From Rhizobium herbae (GTDB lineage: Bacteria; Pseudomonadota; Alphaproteobacteria; Rhizobiales; Rhizobiaceae), in the NCBI RefSeq assembly GCF_017873135.1, contig NZ_JAGGJV010000003.1:434001-498000 (forward strand): a stretch of 64,000 bases of DNA, read 5' to 3'. The notes beneath the pieces are model-generated. The model ran no database searches, was not told the origin of the DNA, and saw nothing but the letters and a program-made list of their open reading frames with translations. Below, in pieces: positions 62,544 through 64,000 of this stretch; positions within the stretch are counted from its first letter, which is position 1, and the number at the start of each line of letters is the position of its first letter. The translations under genes and the position numbers were made by a program.

Positions 62544-64000
62544 TGAATCGCCTGTTTCGAATACTCTACCGAAGTGTGGTCGGCCTTACGAATGTGCGCA
62601 AGAATAAGGGATATGGCTGAGGGCGTGATCCCATCCACTTTCATAGCTTGAGCCAGATTGCGTGGTCTCGCAGCGTTCAGCTTCAGCTTCAGTTCATTCG
62701 AAAGGCCGGACAACGAATCAAAATCCAATCCATCTGGAATAACACGACTTTCCTCGCGCTGAACACCGGCGATATCCGCCGCCTGCCGATCCATATAGAC
62801 CGCATATGTCGCGTCGATCTCCAGCGCTTCGGCCAGTTTGCTATCCATCGCTGCCAGTTCTGGCCATACGGAACTTAGCGACTGTATGGTATGTTCGGCA
62901 TAAGACAGCAGTTCAAATGCCGATCGACGTTGACCATCCAGGTTCAACTTCAGACCATGCGTACGTCCTTCGGTCGGCGTCACGGTCAAGGACTTCAACA
63001 TCTCCCGGTTTGAATTGATGTCACTGACCCATCTGGTAAACCTGGACGCGCGATCCCCGGATACGCATCCGAGCGAGATCGCTTCAGGCGTCAATCGAAC
63101 ATCTGCATTGTCGGCGCGCAGGGATAGACGATATTCCGCGCGGGACGTAAACATCCGATAGGGCTCCGCTACGCCGCGAGATGTCAGATCATCGATCATC
63201 ACGCCGATGTAGGAGTTTGTGCGGCTGAATTCATGCGAGGCGCTGCCAGCGCAAAGGAGGGCGGCGTTCAAGCCCGCAACAAGACCCTGAGCGCCCGCTT
63301 CTTCGTAACCGGTCGTACCGTTGATTTGACCGGCAAGAAACAATCCCGGAATCTTCCGTGCTTCGAGCGAGGCCGAGAGCTCGCGTGGATCAACATGGTC
63401 ATACTCGATGGCATAGCCTGGCTGCAGGATGGAAACATTTTCCAGGCCCGGGATGGTTCTGATGAAAGCCTGCTGGACATCCTCCGGTAGCGACGTGGAA
63501 ATCCCGTTCGGGTAAACCGTATCGTCATCCAGTCCTTCCGGCTCCAGAAATATCTGATGACCGTCCCGCTCGCCGAACTTGACAATCTTGTCTTCGATGG
63601 ACGGGCAATAGCGCGGGCCAACACCCTCGATCTGCCCCGAATACATCGCCGACTTGTTCAAATTGTCGGAGATGATCTTATGCGTCGCATCCGTGGTTCG
63701 TGTAACACCGCATTCGATCTGCCTGTTGACGATGCGGTCCGTCATGAAGGAAAACGGCACGGGATCTTCATCCGCACCCTGCCGGCCGACAGATTGCCAG
63801 TCGATGGTCTTCCCATCCAGGCGAGCCGGCGTTCCCGTCTTCAGACGGCCAAGACGTAGCCCGAAACGCTCCAGTGTCCCCGACAATCCAAGCGACGGGT
63901 CTTCCCCGACACGCCCGGCTGGAATCTTTCGATTGCCGATATGAATGAGCCCGCGCAGAAAGGTTCCAGTCGTCAGAACGACTGCGCCACAGGATATAAC
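62540..64000 (-). CDS. mnmG: tRNA uridine-5-carboxymethylaminomethyl enzyme MnmG (5' end outside window)
   Basis: MnmG, with MnmE, builds the cmnm5 modification at U34 of several tRNAs using FAD and methylene-tetrahydrofolate. The frame runs open to the window edge, so the N-terminal FAD-binding part is missing. The visible 486 codons include [61 protein letters not shown] and the C-terminal helical domain ending in SLILAHIRK. The stop overlaps rsmG by four bases (ATGA). Confidence 0.96.
   Translation of the reverse strand, partial: VISCGAVVLTTGTFLRGLIHIGNRKIPAGRVGEDPSLGLSGTLERFGLRLGRLKTGTPARLDGKTIDWQSVGRQGADEDPVPFSFMTDRIVNRQIECGVTRTTDATHKIISDNLNKSAMYSGQIEGVGPRYCPSIEDKIVKFGERDGHQIFLEPEGLDDDTVYPNGISTSLPEDVQQAFIRTIPGLENVSILQPGYAIEYDHVDPRELSASLEARKIPGLFLAGQINGTTGYEEAGAQGLVAGLNAALLCAGSASHEFSRTNSYIGVMIDDLTSRGVAEPYRMFTSRAEYRLSLRADNADVRLTPEAISLGCVSGDRASRFTRWVSDINSNREMLKSLTVTPTEGRTHGLKLNLDGQRRSAFELLSYAEHTIQSLSSVWPELAAMDSKLAEALEIDATYAVYMDRQAADIAGVQREESRVIPDGLDFDSLSGLSNELKLKLNAARPRNLAQAMKVDGITPSAISLILAHIRKADHTSVEYSKQAIQ

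Noticed and set aside
1..64000. CRISPR arrays, prophage, insertion sequences or antiphage defence operons
   Set aside because: No regularly spaced repeats, transposase, integrase, phage structural gene or recognisable defence gene set was found; the repeats present are short rhizobial intergenic palindromes.

Overview
The window is a chromosomal segment from an alphaproteobacterium of the Rhizobiaceae (Rhizobium/Agrobacterium/Neorhizobium-like). The evidence is the GC-rich coding bias, the gene order nadD-rsfS-rlmH-(M23)-ctpA-rppH and mnmG-rsmG-parA-parB / holA-lptE-leuS, a large NAD-type glutamate dehydrogenase, a TrcR/DUF1013 regulator, Irr-type and GTTC-N7-GTTC LexA-type operators, and rhizobial intergenic palindromes. 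No phage, insertion sequence, tRNA, rRNA or CRISPR array was recognised. Most of the window is ordinary core genome; the accessory-looking parts are short.

Layout. 1-6100: end of nadD, ribosome factors rsfS and rlmH, then a cell-envelope block (degenerate M23 coiled-coil protein, CtpA protease, divergent polysaccharide deacetylase) and the RNA pyrophosphohydrolase rppH. 6.1-10.7 kb: a sparse region with an orphan lipoprotein and one 1008-residue RTX Ca2+-binding protein. 10.7-11.8 kb: bfd-bfr iron storage pair behind an Irr-box palindrome. 11.8-17.7 kb: the SOS mutagenesis cassette imuA-imuB-dnaE2 behind a perfect GTTC-N7-GTTC LexA box. 17.8-25.3 kb: small enzymes and leucine biosynthesis genes leuD and leuB, with orphan small proteins and intergenic repeats. 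25.5-29.7 kb: two PAP2 phosphatases, a small membrane protein and a metabolite/H+ symporter with an unusual exported insert. 30.0-31.3 kb: asd, preceded by what looks like a previously unannotated threonine/lysine-rich leader peptide and attenuator. 31.5-39.5 kb: lytic transglycosylase, carbonic anhydrase, pyridoxal kinase and NAD-glutamate dehydrogenase. 39.5-47.1 kb: UMF1-type transporter, then the convergent block htpX-rsmB-heparinase-purH. 47.1-48.6 kb: a DUF1674 (SdhAF4-like) gene, a frameshifted thermonuclease pseudogene and a short AT-rich accessory patch with a DUF1508 gene. 48.6-55.7 kb: acs, trcR, a solitary ectoine-synthase-like cupin with a divergent LysR regulator, a propionyl-CoA-synthetase-type enzyme and a YggS protein. 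55.9-64 kb: leuS-lptE-holA facing parB-parA-rsmG-mnmG, with a parS site inside rsmG.

How the genes work together. Iron storage (Bfr/Bfd), DNA-damage tolerance (ImuA/ImuB/DnaE2) and chromosome segregation (ParA/ParB plus one strong and three weaker parS-like sites) each appear with a matching cis-element that can be read in the sequence. The most novel-looking element is the asd leader at about 29996-30237: a promoter, a strong ribosome binding site, a 39-codon peptide ending in a Thr/Lys run, and mutually exclusive hairpins ending in a terminator-like stem. This is the arrangement expected for ribosome-mediated attenuation of the aspartate pathway. The solitary EctC-like enzyme with its own regulator and operator palindrome, and the six-fold higher-order repeat in the RTX protein, are the next most interesting items.
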